Source of the DNA: Arthrobacter sp. NEB 688
Lineage (GTDB): Bacteria > Actinomycetota > Actinomycetes > Actinomycetales > Dermatophilaceae
NCBI RefSeq assembly: GCF_013201035.1
Contig: NZ_CP053707.1
Location: 2,728,001 to 2,792,000 of the forward strand
Direction of reading: 5' to 3'
Length of the DNA: 64,000 nucleotides
Shown here: one piece after another, positions 8,023-15,893 of the stretch
How positions within the stretch are numbered: position 1 is the first letter of the stretch
How the letters are laid out: every line of letters begins with the position of its first letter
Notes under the pieces: model-generated
What the model saw: only the letters and a program-made list of their open reading frames with translations
What the model was told of the DNA's origin: nothing
The model's database searches: none
Position numbers and translations under genes: made by a program

Positions 8023-8790
8023 TCACCGGGCCGGGACGAACCCTGCGTCGGTGAGCACGGGCACGACGTCGCTCGCGTCGAGGTCCGCGGCGACGGCGAC
8101 GTCGTCGGCGAAGCCCGCGGCGGTGAGCTCACGACCACCGACGCACCTGTGCAGCCGGTCGACGAGCCGCGGACCGGCGACGTCGAACAGGTCGGCGGCG
8201 CTCTCGGCCTCCGGGCTCCACGACGACGTGCCGACCGCCGCCCGCAGCGCCGACAGGACCGCGCCGGCGCCCAGGTGGTCCTCGAGCGCCGGGCGCAGCG
8301 ACCCGTCCGTCGGCCAGCGCTCACCGGCGGCCACGACGGCGAGCGTCCGGCCGGCCCGCACCCGCGGCGCGAGCCACCGGCCGACCGCCGAGGCGTTGCG
8401 CAGGCACCCGGCGAGAACCGTCGCCCCGGTGGCTCGCAGGGACGCGCTGATGCTCGAGCCGTTGGGCGACGGCAGGACCAGGCGCGGCACGACGGGCCCG
8501 GCCAGCAGCCCGGCGGGCGACAGCGACGGGGCGCCGACCGCCCCGGGCAGCCCGGCCTCGTGCCGGCCCACCGCGAGGACCGCGTCGTGGGCGGCCGCGT
8601 GCTCGACGGCGCGCTCGTCGCGCCAGGCGAACGGCAGGACGGTGCTGCCTCGGCCCACCGCGACCGTGACGGCCGTCGTGAAGCTGAGGACGTCGACGAC
8701 GACCACGAGGTCGGCCCGGACGACCTGCGCCGCGCTCGGGCCCCAGTCCATCCGGACGGCGGACGCGGACTGGTCGAACGGCGCGCTCAC
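8023..8790 (-). CDS. ComB-family 2-phosphosulfolactate phosphatase-like protein
   Basis: A 255-residue protein of the ComB fold. Supporting segments are VVVDVLSFTTAVTVAVGRGSTVLPF, LPSPNGSSISASL, VLAGCLRNASAV, VVAAGERWPTDGSLRPALEDHLGAG and VDRLHRCVGGREL. In methanogens ComB dephosphorylates 2-phosphosulfolactate in coenzyme M synthesis. Bacterial members have unknown substrates. Its GTG overlaps the TGA of the UvrA-like gene (GTGA), so translation is coupled to that gene. Confidence 0.82.
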   Translation of the reverse strand: MSAPFDQSASAVRMDWGPSAAQVVRADLVVVVDVLSFTTAVTVAVGRGSTVLPFAWRDERAVEHAAAHDAVLAVGRHEAGLPGAVGAPSLSPAGLLAGPVVPRLVLPSPNGSSISASLRATGATVLAGCLRNASAVGRWLAPRVRAGRTLAVVAAGERWPTDGSLRPALEDHLGAGAVLSALRAAVGTSSWSPEAESAADLFDVAGPRLVDRLHRCVGGRELTAAGFADDVAVAADLDASDVVPVLTDAGFVPAR

Positions 8791-11141
8791 GGTGCGCAGT
8801 AGGCGGCGAGGTGGCGCCCGGTGAGCGTCGAGGCCTCGGCCACGAGCCGTGACGGCGGGCCCTCGAAGACGACCCGGCCGCCGTCGTGCCCGGCGCCCGG
8901 CCCGAGGTCGACCACCCAGTCGGCGTGCGCCATGACGGCCTGGTGGTGCTCGACGACGAGGACCGAGGTGCCGCCGTCGACGAGGCGGTCGAGCAGCGCG
9001 AGCAGGCGCTCGACGTCGGCGAGGTGGAGGCCGGTGGTCGGCTCGTCGAGGACGTAGAGCGTCGTGCCCGACTCCCCCATCCGCGTCGCGAGCTTGAGCC
9101 GCTGCCGCTCGCCGCCGGACAGCGTCGTCAGCGGCTGCCCGAGCGTCAGGTACCCGAGGCCGACGTCGGCGAGGCGCTGCAGGACCCGGTGCGCCGCGGG
9201 GACCCGCCCCTCCCCCGCCGCGAAGAACGCCTCGGCCTCGGTGACCGTCAGGGCGAGGACCTCGGCGATCGACCGGCCCCCGAGGGTGTGCTCGAGCACC
9301 TCGGCCCGGAACCGGCGCCCCTCGCACTCCTCGCACGTCGTCTCGACGCTCGCCATGAGGCCGAGCTCGGTGACGATGACGCCCGCACCGCCGCAGGTCG
9401 GGCACGCGCCCTCGGAGTTGGAGCTGAAGAGCGACGCGGGCACGCCGTTCGCCGTCGCGAAGGCCTTCCGGACGGGTTCCAGCAGACCGGTGTACGTCGC
9501 CGCGTTGCTCCGCCGCGAGCCCTTGATGGCGCCCTGGTCGACGACGGCGACCCCCTCGCGTCCCTCGACCGAACCGCTGACCAGCGAGCTCTTCCCCGAC
9601 CCGGCGACCCCGGTGACGACGCAGAGCACCCCGAGCGGGAGGTCGACGTCGACGTCGCGCAGGTTGTGGGTGGAGGCGCCCCGCACCTCGAGCACGCCGG
9701 TGGGGGTGCGCACCGTCGGCTTGAGCGCGACCCGGTCGGCGAGGTGGCGCCCGGTCACGGTGTCGCTCGCCCGCAGGCCCTCGACGCTCCCCTCGAAGCA
9801 GACCTCTCCCCCGGCGCTGCCGGCGCCCGGCCCGAGGTCGACGACGTGGTCGGCGACGGCGATCGCCTCCGGCTTGTGCTCGACGACGAGGACCGTGTTG
9901 CCCTTGTCGCGCAGCCGCAGGAGGAGGTCGTTCATCCGCTGGACGTCGTGCGGGTGCAGCCCGATCGTCGGCTCGTCGAAGACGTAGGTGACGTCGGTGA
10001 GGGCCGAGCCGAGGTGCCGGATCATCTTCGTGCGCTGGGCCTCGCCACCGGAGAGCGTGCCCGCCGGCCGGTCGAGCGAGAGATAGCCGAGGCCGATGTC
10101 GACGAACGAGTCGAGGAGGTGGCGCAGCCCCGCGAGCAGCGGGGCGACCGAGGGCTCGTCGAGCGCGGCGACCCACGCGGCGAGGTCGCTGACCTGCAGC
10201 GCGCACAGCTCCGCGATGTTGCGCCCGTGGACGCGCGACGCGAGCACCTCGGGCCCCAGGCGGGTGCCGTCGCACGCCGGGCAGCGCTGGAAGGTGACCG
10301 CCCGCTCGACGAAGCGGCGCACGTGCGGCTGCATCGCCTCCGGGTCCTTGGAGAGCATCGAGCGGCGGATCCGCGGCACGACGCCCTCGAAGGTGAGGTT
10401 GACGCCCTCGACCCGGATCTTCGTCGGCGCCGCGTGGAGCATCGTGTCGAGCTGCTTCGCCGTGAACGAGCCGACGGGCACGTCCATCGGCAGGCCCATC
10501 CCGGCGAACAGGCGCCCGTACCAGCCGTCCATCGAGTACCCGGGCACGAGCAGCGCCCCGTCGGCGAGCGAGCGCTCGGCGTCGTAGAGGGCGGTGAGGT
10601 CGATGTCGGTGACCTGGCCCAGGCCCTCGCAGCGCGGGCACATGCCGCCGAGGTACACGGCACCCTTGACGACGCTCTTCTCGACGCGCCCGCCCTTCTC
10701 GGTGGGCATGACCCCGCTCGCGGTGCGCGTCGGGACGTTGAAGGAGAACGCCGTCGGCGGGCCGACGTGGGGCTCCCCGAGGCGGCCGAAGAGGATGCGG
10801 AGCATCGCGTGCGCGTCGGTGGCCGTGCCGACCGTCGAGCGCGGGTTGGCCCCCATCCGCTCCTGGTCGACGATGATCGCCGTCGTCAGCCCCTCGAGCC
10901 GGTCGACGTCCGGTCGGGCCAGGCTCGGCATGAACCCCTGGACGAACGCGCTGTAGGTCTCGTTGACGAGGCGCTGTGCTTCGGCGGCGACCGTCCCGAA
11001 CACGAGCGAGCTCTTGCCCGAGCCCGACACCCCCGTGAACACGGTGAGCCGGCGCTTGGGCAGGACGACGCTGACGTCCTTGAGGTTGTTCTCGCGGGCC
11101 CCCTGGACCCGGATGACGTCGTGCGAGCCGGCCCCTCCCAT
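8787..11141 (-). CDS. UvrA-like ABC ATPase (class II UvrA paralogue)
   Basis: A 784-residue tandem ABC ATPase. Walker A motifs are GVSGSGKSS (residues 37-45) and GVAGSGKSS in the second half; signatures are TLSGGEAQR and TLSGGERQR; Walker B regions are VFDEPTIGLH and VLDEPTTGLH. Zinc-module CXXC pairs occur in CPRCEGLG, CPACDGTRL, CPTCGGAG and CEECEGRRF. At about 150 residues shorter than housekeeping UvrA (about 950), it matches the UvrA2/DrrC paralogues linked to resistance to DNA-binding drugs. It probably does not replace UvrA. It follows the SSB-like gene by 9 bp and overlaps the ComB-like gene. Confidence 0.88.
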   Translation of the reverse strand: MGGAGSHDVIRVQGARENNLKDVSVVLPKRRLTVFTGVSGSGKSSLVFGTVAAEAQRLVNETYSAFVQGFMPSLARPDVDRLEGLTTAIIVDQERMGANPRSTVGTATDAHAMLRILFGRLGEPHVGPPTAFSFNVPTRTASGVMPTEKGGRVEKSVVKGAVYLGGMCPRCEGLGQVTDIDLTALYDAERSLADGALLVPGYSMDGWYGRLFAGMGLPMDVPVGSFTAKQLDTMLHAAPTKIRVEGVNLTFEGVVPRIRRSMLSKDPEAMQPHVRRFVERAVTFQRCPACDGTRLGPEVLASRVHGRNIAELCALQVSDLAAWVAALDEPSVAPLLAGLRHLLDSFVDIGLGYLSLDRPAGTLSGGEAQRTKMIRHLGSALTDVTYVFDEPTIGLHPHDVQRMNDLLLRLRDKGNTVLVVEHKPEAIAVADHVVDLGPGAGSAGGEVCFEGSVEGLRASDTVTGRHLADRVALKPTVRTPTGVLEVRGASTHNLRDVDVDLPLGVLCVVTGVAGSGKSSLVSGSVEGREGVAVVDQGAIKGSRRSNAATYTGLLEPVRKAFATANGVPASLFSSNSEGACPTCGGAGVIVTELGLMASVETTCEECEGRRFRAEVLEHTLGGRSIAEVLALTVTEAEAFFAAGEGRVPAAHRVLQRLADVGLGYLTLGQPLTTLSGGERQRLKLATRMGESGTTLYVLDEPTTGLHLADVERLLALLDRLVDGGTSVLVVEHHQAVMAHADWVVDLGPGAGHDGGRVVFEGPPSRLVAEASTLTGRHLAAYCAP

Positions 11142-11147
11142 CCGGCC

Positions 11148-11153
11148 ACCCTA
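11148..11153 (-). promoter_or_regulatory. Candidate -10 box for leaderless UvrA-like gene
   Basis: TAGGGT on the minus strand, 6 nt before ATG 11141. It overlaps the last codons of the SSB-like gene. Confidence 0.4.
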
Positions 11154-11498
11154 GGACGCCGGCGCGCTGACGCGCCGCAGCCGACGCGCCTCGACCTCGT
11201 AGCGGCTGGCCGGGGCCCCGCCGGCGCGGAAGAAGCGCCGGCGCAGGCTGCCGTCGACCTCGACGCGGTCACCGACCTCGAGGCGGCCGGCGACGCGGCG
11301 GGTGGCCGCGCTCCAGCACGCGACGTCGAGGGCGTCGACCCCCGGGCGGGCCCGCGCCTCGCGGCCGACCGTGACCCGCACGCCGTGCACGACGTCGCCG
11401 CTCGGCAGCGTGCGCGGCGGGTCGAGCGAGGTGACCCGCCCGACGAGGTGGACCGTGTTGACGTCGCCGCTGCGGTCGACGTCGGCGGATCCTGCCAT
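11151..11498 (-). CDS. Short SSB-like OB-fold protein
   Basis: A 115-residue protein whose core NTVHLVGRVTS, DVVHGVRVTVGR, ALDVACWSAATRRVAGRLEVGDRVEVDGSLRRRFF matches the single-stranded DNA-binding OB fold. It lacks the long acidic C-terminal tail of housekeeping SSB, so it is a paralogue. An AGGGGGTAGGG sequence just before ATG supports the start. It precedes the UvrA-like and ComB-like genes on the same strand, suggesting a small DNA-maintenance operon. Confidence 0.8.
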   Translation of the reverse strand: MAGSADVDRSGDVNTVHLVGRVTSLDPPRTLPSGDVVHGVRVTVGREARARPGVDALDVACWSAATRRVAGRLEVGDRVEVDGSLRRRFFRAGGAPASRYEVEARRLRRVSAPAS

Positions 11499-11814
11499 CC
11501 CTACCCCCTGCTGTCCGGCCCGACGACCACCGCCGGGGCTCCCGGGAGCAGCACACCGCCCCTGCCGGGTGCGGCACAACCACCGCGGGCGGACCTGTGG
11601 ACGAGCGGACGGTGCACCGGTGCCTGTGGACGGGCGCCGCCGACCGGCCGACCCTCCCCCGGCCACCCGGCCCCCACCGCCTGACGATCGGACGACCTTT
11701 CTCCGCCGACCATGGGCACACCGGGGGTCGGCGACCTATGGTGGACACAGGTGCGCGGTGCAGGGCGCGTGCCGGGCGCCGTCCGCGGTGCCACGAGACC
11801 ATTCGAAACGAGTC
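11499..11814. other. Intergenic region with repeats, no gene seen
   Basis: This 316-bp gap between divergent genes contains two copies of CCTGTGGACG (11594-11603 and 11623-11632), the 8-bp palindrome GGTGCACC at 11611, and a hairpin with arms CGCCGACC (11704-11711) and GGTCGGCG (11726-11733). A TATGGT hexamer at 11737-11742 could be a -10 box for the downstream peptidase gene. No tRNA or riboswitch consensus is recognised. Confidence 0.5.
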
Positions 11815-13188
11815 GTGGTGCGTTCTTCCGTCGTCCGTGGGGCCGTGCTCCGCCGCGCACTCGTGGTGGCCGTCGCCGCCGCGGTCCCGCTCGGCGCCGT
11901 CGCCACCTCGGCCGTCGCGGCCGGCCCGGGCGCCGGGCCCGCCCCCTCGGCCTCCCCCACGCCCTCGGTGTCGGTGTCCCCCACCCCGACCGGCTCCCCC
12001 ACGCCGACGCTCGCCCCGATCGTCCCGCCCGCCACCGCCGACGGCCACGTCGAGCCCGACGCCGACCCCGTGCTCTCCCCCGAGGTCGTCGCCGCCCAGG
12101 TCGCCGAGGCGCAGCGCATCTCCGGGGTCATCGAGGGTTCGACCTCCGAGCTCGCCGTCCAGACCAAGCGGATGGACACCCTCTCGGCCCGCTCCAACAC
12201 GGTCCTCGAGGAGCTCGCCTCCGCGACCGACACCGAGAACTTCGCCCACGAGGAGGCCGACGGCGCCCGCGCCGACCTCGCCGCCCTCGAGAGCCGGCTG
12301 GCGCACGCCCGGGCCGTCGTCAAGGACTGGGTCTTCGACGTCTACTCGAACGGCGGCGGCAGCTCCGACCTCACCGGGATGCTGGACGCGCTCGACGCCC
12401 GCGACGACGAGGTGAGCGACCCCCTCGGCGACCTGTCCTACCTCACCGGCGAGCGCACCCGCGCCCTCCAGGAGGTGCGCGTCCTCACGGCCGAGCAGGT
12501 GCGGCTCACGACGACCGCCGAGGCGGCCGAGCGCACGGCCACCGACGCGCGCACCCGCATCGCCGCCGCGAAGAAGGAGCTCGACGGCGTGATGAAGGCG
12601 CAGCGCGAGAAGATCGGCGCGCTGCGGGCCCTGCAGATGACCGAGGTCGACAAGGCCGGCCCCATCGCGAGCGCCCTCGTCGGTGCCCGCACCCCCGAGG
12701 CCAAGGCGGCCGCCGCGCGGCTGCGCGAGGCCCTCTCGAACGCCGTCGTCGAGACCGCCCAGGTCGGCAAGCCGTGCTCCGACGACAGCGGTGACCACCC
12801 CAACGGCCAGTTCCCCGACAGCGCGCTCTGCCCGCTGTGGAGCGCCCCCGGCGAGCGCCTCTCCCCCGCCGCGGCCGCCGCGTACAACGCGATGAGCCAG
12901 GCCTACGCAGCCCAGACGGGCACGCCCCTGTGCGTCACCGACTCCTACCGCTCCTACCCCGAGCAGGTCGCCATCAAGGGCACGCGCGGCCGGTTCGCCG
13001 CGACCCCGGGCACGAGCCGGCACGGCCTCGGCCGCGCGCTCGACCTCTGCGGCGGCGTCGACGACTTCGGGTCGGCCGCGCACCGCTGGATGCGCCAGAA
13101 CGCACCCCTCTACGGCTGGTTCCACCCGGCCTGGGCCGAGGCCGGCGGCGACCTCCCGGAGCCGTGGCACTGGGAGTACGCGGGCTGA
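11815..13188 (+). CDS. Exported D-alanyl-D-alanine carboxypeptidase-like protein (peptidase M15B, VanY type)
   Basis: About 457 residues. An N-terminal Sec signal peptide (VLRRALVVAVAAAVPLG...AVA) is followed by a Pro/Ser/Thr-rich linker and a long Ala/Glu-rich coiled-coil region. The C-terminal M15B domain has SYRSYPEQ, GTSRHGLGRALDL (zinc His and Asp) and PWHWEY (zinc His and catalytic region). It should trim peptidoglycan stem peptides outside the membrane. The coiled coil may anchor or regulate the peptidase. The start is uncertain: GTG 11815 or 11818 precede the signal peptide and neither has a strong ribosome site. Confidence 0.83.
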   Translation: MVRSSVVRGAVLRRALVVAVAAAVPLGAVATSAVAAGPGAGPAPSASPTPSVSVSPTPTGSPTPTLAPIVPPATADGHVEPDADPVLSPEVVAAQVAEAQRISGVIEGSTSELAVQTKRMDTLSARSNTVLEELASATDTENFAHEEADGARADLAALESRLAHARAVVKDWVFDVYSNGGGSSDLTGMLDALDARDDEVSDPLGDLSYLTGERTRALQEVRVLTAEQVRLTTTAEAAERTATDARTRIAAAKKELDGVMKAQREKIGALRALQMTEVDKAGPIASALVGARTPEAKAAAARLREALSNAVVETAQVGKPCSDDSGDHPNGQFPDSALCPLWSAPGERLSPAAAAAYNAMSQAYAAQTGTPLCVTDSYRSYPEQVAIKGTRGRFAATPGTSRHGLGRALDLCGGVDDFGSAAHRWMRQNAPLYGWFHPAWAEAGGDLPEPWHWEYAG

Positions 13189-13204
13189 CCGCACCCGGTG
13201 CGGT
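13188..13204. terminator. Short palindromic hairpin after the M15 gene
   Basis: ACCGCACC-C-GGTGCGGT begins at the last base of the stop codon. As RNA it gives a 7-bp stem with a 3-nt loop. It could aid termination, but there is no U-tract. Confidence 0.3.
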
Positions 13205-13269
13205 GACGCGCTGGACCGAGTAGCACGACCTACGGCGGCGGCGCCCCCGCGTGTGGAACGCTGCGCGTC

Positions 13270-14832
13270 ATGACGACGCAGTCCGAGGCCACCGACGCCT
13301 GGGCCGACACCACCCGCTACCACCGCCCCTGGTACTGGTACGACTGGGCGAACTCCGCGTTCGTCACGACGGTCGGCACAGTCCTGTTCGGTCCGTACCT
13401 CACCGAGGTCGCGACCGAGGCGGCCTGCCCCGGCCTCGCCGAGGACGCCCGGTGCACGACCGACCTCTACGTCGTGCCCGCCGCCGAGGGCCTGCCCGGA
13501 TGGGTCCCCGGCCTCGCCCTCGTCGCGGCCGTCGCGCTGCTCGTCGGCCTCGTCCTCTCGCTCGTCGCCTACGCGCGCGACACCCGGCTGCCCTATCGCC
13601 CCTCGACGCTCGTCCCGCCGCTCGCCCTCGCGACGGTCGTCCTCGTGCTCACCGCTCCGCTGGACCCCGGGTCGGTCGCGCCGTACACCGTGACCCTCGC
13701 GACCATCGTCTCGGCGGTGCTCCTCGTGTTCGTCGGGGCCATCACCGACCGCACCCCGCGCCCCGCCCGCCTCATGGGCGTCTTCGCGTGGACCGGGTCG
13801 GCGGCCGCGGTGCTGCTGTACTTCCTGTCCGGGACGAACTGGCGCTTCGGGGCGCTCATGATGATCATCGCCTCGATCAGCCTCGGCGCCTCGCTCGTCG
13901 TCTACGACGCGCTCCTGTGCCGGATCGCGCGCCCCGACGACCGCGACCGCGTCTCCAGCCGCGGCTGGGCCCTGGGCTACCTCGGCGGCGGCCTGCTCCT
14001 GGCCGTCAACCTCGTCATCGTCAGCAAGCCCGAGCTCGTCGGCGCGACGACGGGCACGGCCGTGCGGATCAGCCTGCTGTCGGCCGGCCTCTGGTGGGCG
14101 CTGTTCACGCTCATCCCGGTCGTCGGGATGTGGAACCTGCGCGGTGCCCCGCGTACCGAGCTCGCCGACGCCCCCCGGGCCGGCATCGTCGGGGGCAGCC
14201 TGACCCAGCTCGGGCACACCTTCCGCGACCTGCGCGCCTACCCGAACACGCTGCTCTTCCTGCTCGCCTACCTCTTCTTCAACGACGGCATCCAGACCGT
14301 CATCTCCTCGAGCAGCCTCTACGGCGCCGAGCAGCTGAAGTTCGCGCAGAGCCAGCTCATCGCGCTCATCCTCCTCGTGCAGTTCGTCGCGTTCGGCGGG
14401 GCGCTGCTCTTCGGGTGGCTGGCCTCGCGCTGGGGCGCCTGGCGGACCATCCTGCGCAGCCTCGTCGCGTGGTCGGCCATCGTCGTCCTCGCGTTCTTCC
14501 TGCCGGAGAAGGCGTTCCTGCCCTTCCTCGTGCTCGGCGTCTTCATCGGCATCGTGCTCGGAGGCAGCCAGGCCCTCAGCCGCTCGCTCTTCTCGCAGCT
14601 GGTCCCCCGCTCTCGCGAGGCGGAGTTCTTCGCCTTCTACCAGGCGATGGAGCGGGGCACGTCGTGGTTCGGGGCGCTGATCTTCGGCCTGGTGCACCAG
14701 CTGACCGACTCCTACCGGCCCGCGATCGTCGCGCTCGTCGTCTTCTTCGTGCTCGGCTACCTCGTCCTTCGGCGTGTCGACGTCCGGCAGGGCATCATGG
14801 ACGCGGGGAACGAGCTGCCGCGGATCGTGTGA
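13270..14832 (+). CDS. MFS transporter, UMF1/Atg22-like family
   Basis: A 520-residue membrane protein with about 12 hydrophobic segments. The N-terminal YWYDWANSAFVTTV motif identifies the UMF1 (Atg22-like) branch, followed by FGPYLTEVA. Later segments such as GALMMIIASISLGASLVVYDALL and GSQALSRSLFSQLVPRSREAEFFAFYQ are typical of the family. It likely exports or imports small metabolites such as amino acids, and the substrate is unknown. It is followed by rbpA, which has its own promoter. Confidence 0.85.
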   Translation: MTTQSEATDAWADTTRYHRPWYWYDWANSAFVTTVGTVLFGPYLTEVATEAACPGLAEDARCTTDLYVVPAAEGLPGWVPGLALVAAVALLVGLVLSLVAYARDTRLPYRPSTLVPPLALATVVLVLTAPLDPGSVAPYTVTLATIVSAVLLVFVGAITDRTPRPARLMGVFAWTGSAAAVLLYFLSGTNWRFGALMMIIASISLGASLVVYDALLCRIARPDDRDRVSSRGWALGYLGGGLLLAVNLVIVSKPELVGATTGTAVRISLLSAGLWWALFTLIPVVGMWNLRGAPRTELADAPRAGIVGGSLTQLGHTFRDLRAYPNTLLFLLAYLFFNDGIQTVISSSSLYGAEQLKFAQSQLIALILLVQFVAFGGALLFGWLASRWGAWRTILRSLVAWSAIVVLAFFLPEKAFLPFLVLGVFIGIVLGGSQALSRSLFSQLVPRSREAEFFAFYQAMERGTSWFGALIFGLVHQLTDSYRPAIVALVVFFVLGYLVLRRVDVRQGIMDAGNELPRIV

Positions 14833-14881
14833 GCCTTCGGGTGATCTGCGTCACACGCCCGCCTGCCATCCGGTGACCCCC

Positions 14882-14907
14882 GGAACAACGAACCCCGGGC
14901 GCACGTT
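14882..14907 (+). promoter_or_regulatory. SigR-type (thiol-stress ECF sigma) promoter for rbpA
   Basis: GGAAC (14882-14886), an 18-nt spacer and GTT (14905-14907) match the actinobacterial SigR/SigH pattern GGAAT-N18/19-GTT. The predicted transcript would start about 55-60 nt before the rbpA ATG. rbpA is a known SigR target in Streptomyces. Confidence 0.55.
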
Positions 14908-14971
14908 CTCCAACCATTGACCCGGCCGCGAGGACCCCGGCCCGGGACATTCGAACCTCCGGGAGACACCC

Positions 14972-15331
14972 ATGGCAGAGCGAAGCCTGCGCGGCAGCCG
15001 GCTCGGCGCCCTCAGCATGGAGACGGACGCGAACGTCGTCCCCTCCGACCGCAACATCACGACCTACCTGTGCCCCAACGGGCACACCATCGAGCTCCCC
15101 TTCTCCGTCGAGGCCGACGTGCCGCCGACGTGGGAGTGCCGGTGCGGTGCGGCCGCCAAGCTCCAGGGCGGTGGCCCCGAGCCCGAGACCAAGCCGGTCA
15201 AGCCCCAGCGCACGCACTGGGACATGCTGCTCGAGCGCCGCTCCATCCCCGAGCTCGAGGAGCTCCTGGAGGAGCGCCTCACCCTCCTGCGCCAGTCGCG
15301 CGGCGAGAAGACCTCGCGCAAGACGGCCTGA
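14972..15331 (+). CDS. rbpA: RNA polymerase-binding protein RbpA
   Basis: A 119-residue actinobacterial transcription factor. It has the basic N-terminus MAERSLRGSRLGA, the zinc-like core with C67 region YLCPNGHTIELPF...WECRCG, and the C-terminal sigma-interaction domain THWDMLLERRSIPELEELLEERL. RbpA binds RNA polymerase holoenzyme with group 1/2 sigma factors and stabilises the open complex. A GGGAGA ribosome site lies 5-10 nt before ATG. A strong bidirectional hairpin follows. Confidence 0.95.
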   Translation: MAERSLRGSRLGALSMETDANVVPSDRNITTYLCPNGHTIELPFSVEADVPPTWECRCGAAAKLQGGGPEPETKPVKPQRTHWDMLLERRSIPELEELLEERLTLLRQSRGEKTSRKTA

Positions 15332-15346
15332 GCGGCCCTCGACGCC

Positions 15347-15385
15347 CCGGAGCCCCGGTCACCGCAATGGTGACCGGGGCTCCGG
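15347..15385. terminator. Strong 17-bp stem-loop between rbpA and fxsA
   Basis: Arms CCGGAGCCCCGGTCACC (15347-15363) and its exact complement (15369-15385) enclose the loop GCAAT. It sits between two convergent genes and can terminate both transcripts. Confidence 0.75.
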
Positions 15386-15404
15386 CGTGTCAGGGGGCCC
15401 GGGC

Positions 15405-15893
15405 TCAGTCGACGATCTGGCCCTGGACGACGTCGGGCGGCCCCTCGCCCGGGCGCCGCGGCCCGCCGAAGGGCGCGAGCAGCCTCCGGGCGACGACCGC
15501 CTCGAGCCACACCCGGGCGACCGGGCGGGTCCACGGCAGGAGGACGAGCAGCCCGAGGACGTCGGTGAGGAAGCCGGGGACGAGGAGCAGCAGCCCCCCG
15601 ACGAGGACGAGCACGCCGTCGGCGAGCTCGCGGGTCGGCATCCGGCCGCTGCGCAGGGCGTCGCGCAGGGCGCGCCAGGCCCGGGCCCCCTCCCGGCGGA
15701 TGACCCAGGCGCCGAGCAGCGTGGTGAGCAGGAGGAGCAGGAGGGTCGGCCAGCCGCCGATGAGGTCGCCGACGAGGACGACCGTCGCGATCTCGAGCAG
15801 CGGGACCAGGACGAGGACGACGACGAGCAGCCGGCGCACCGGCCGCCCGCGACGGCCTCGGCCGGCGGGGGGCACCGCGCCGGGGCGGTTCAC
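15405..15893 (-). CDS. FxsA-family membrane protein
   Basis: A 162-residue FxsA domain protein. Hydrophobic segments LLVVVLVLVPLLEIATVVLVG, GGWPTLLLLLLTTLLGAWVIRREG and LADGVLVLVGGLLLLVPGFLTDVLGLLVLLPWTR carry the typical E(I)...G and PGFLTD(V/I)LG motifs. The family is small integral membrane proteins; E. coli FxsA affects phage T7 exclusion, and the general role is unknown. Its GTG overlaps the ppm TGA by four bases. Confidence 0.85.
   Translation of the reverse strand: MNRPGAVPPAGRGRRGRPVRRLLVVVLVLVPLLEIATVVLVGDLIGGWPTLLLLLLTTLLGAWVIRREGARAWRALRDALRSGRMPTRELADGVLVLVGGLLLLVPGFLTDVLGLLVLLPWTRPVARVWLEAVVARRLLAPFGGPRRPGEGPPDVVQGQIVD

Noticed and set aside
11590-11640. Replication origin or DnaA-box cluster.
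   Set aside because: There are only two partial matches, the region is not AT-rich, and no dnaA, dnaN or parAB genes are nearby.
11660-11814. c-di-AMP (ydaO-type) riboswitch before the M15 peptidase.
   Set aside because: Only a simple 8-bp hairpin is present, and none of the conserved ydaO core sequence is recognisable.
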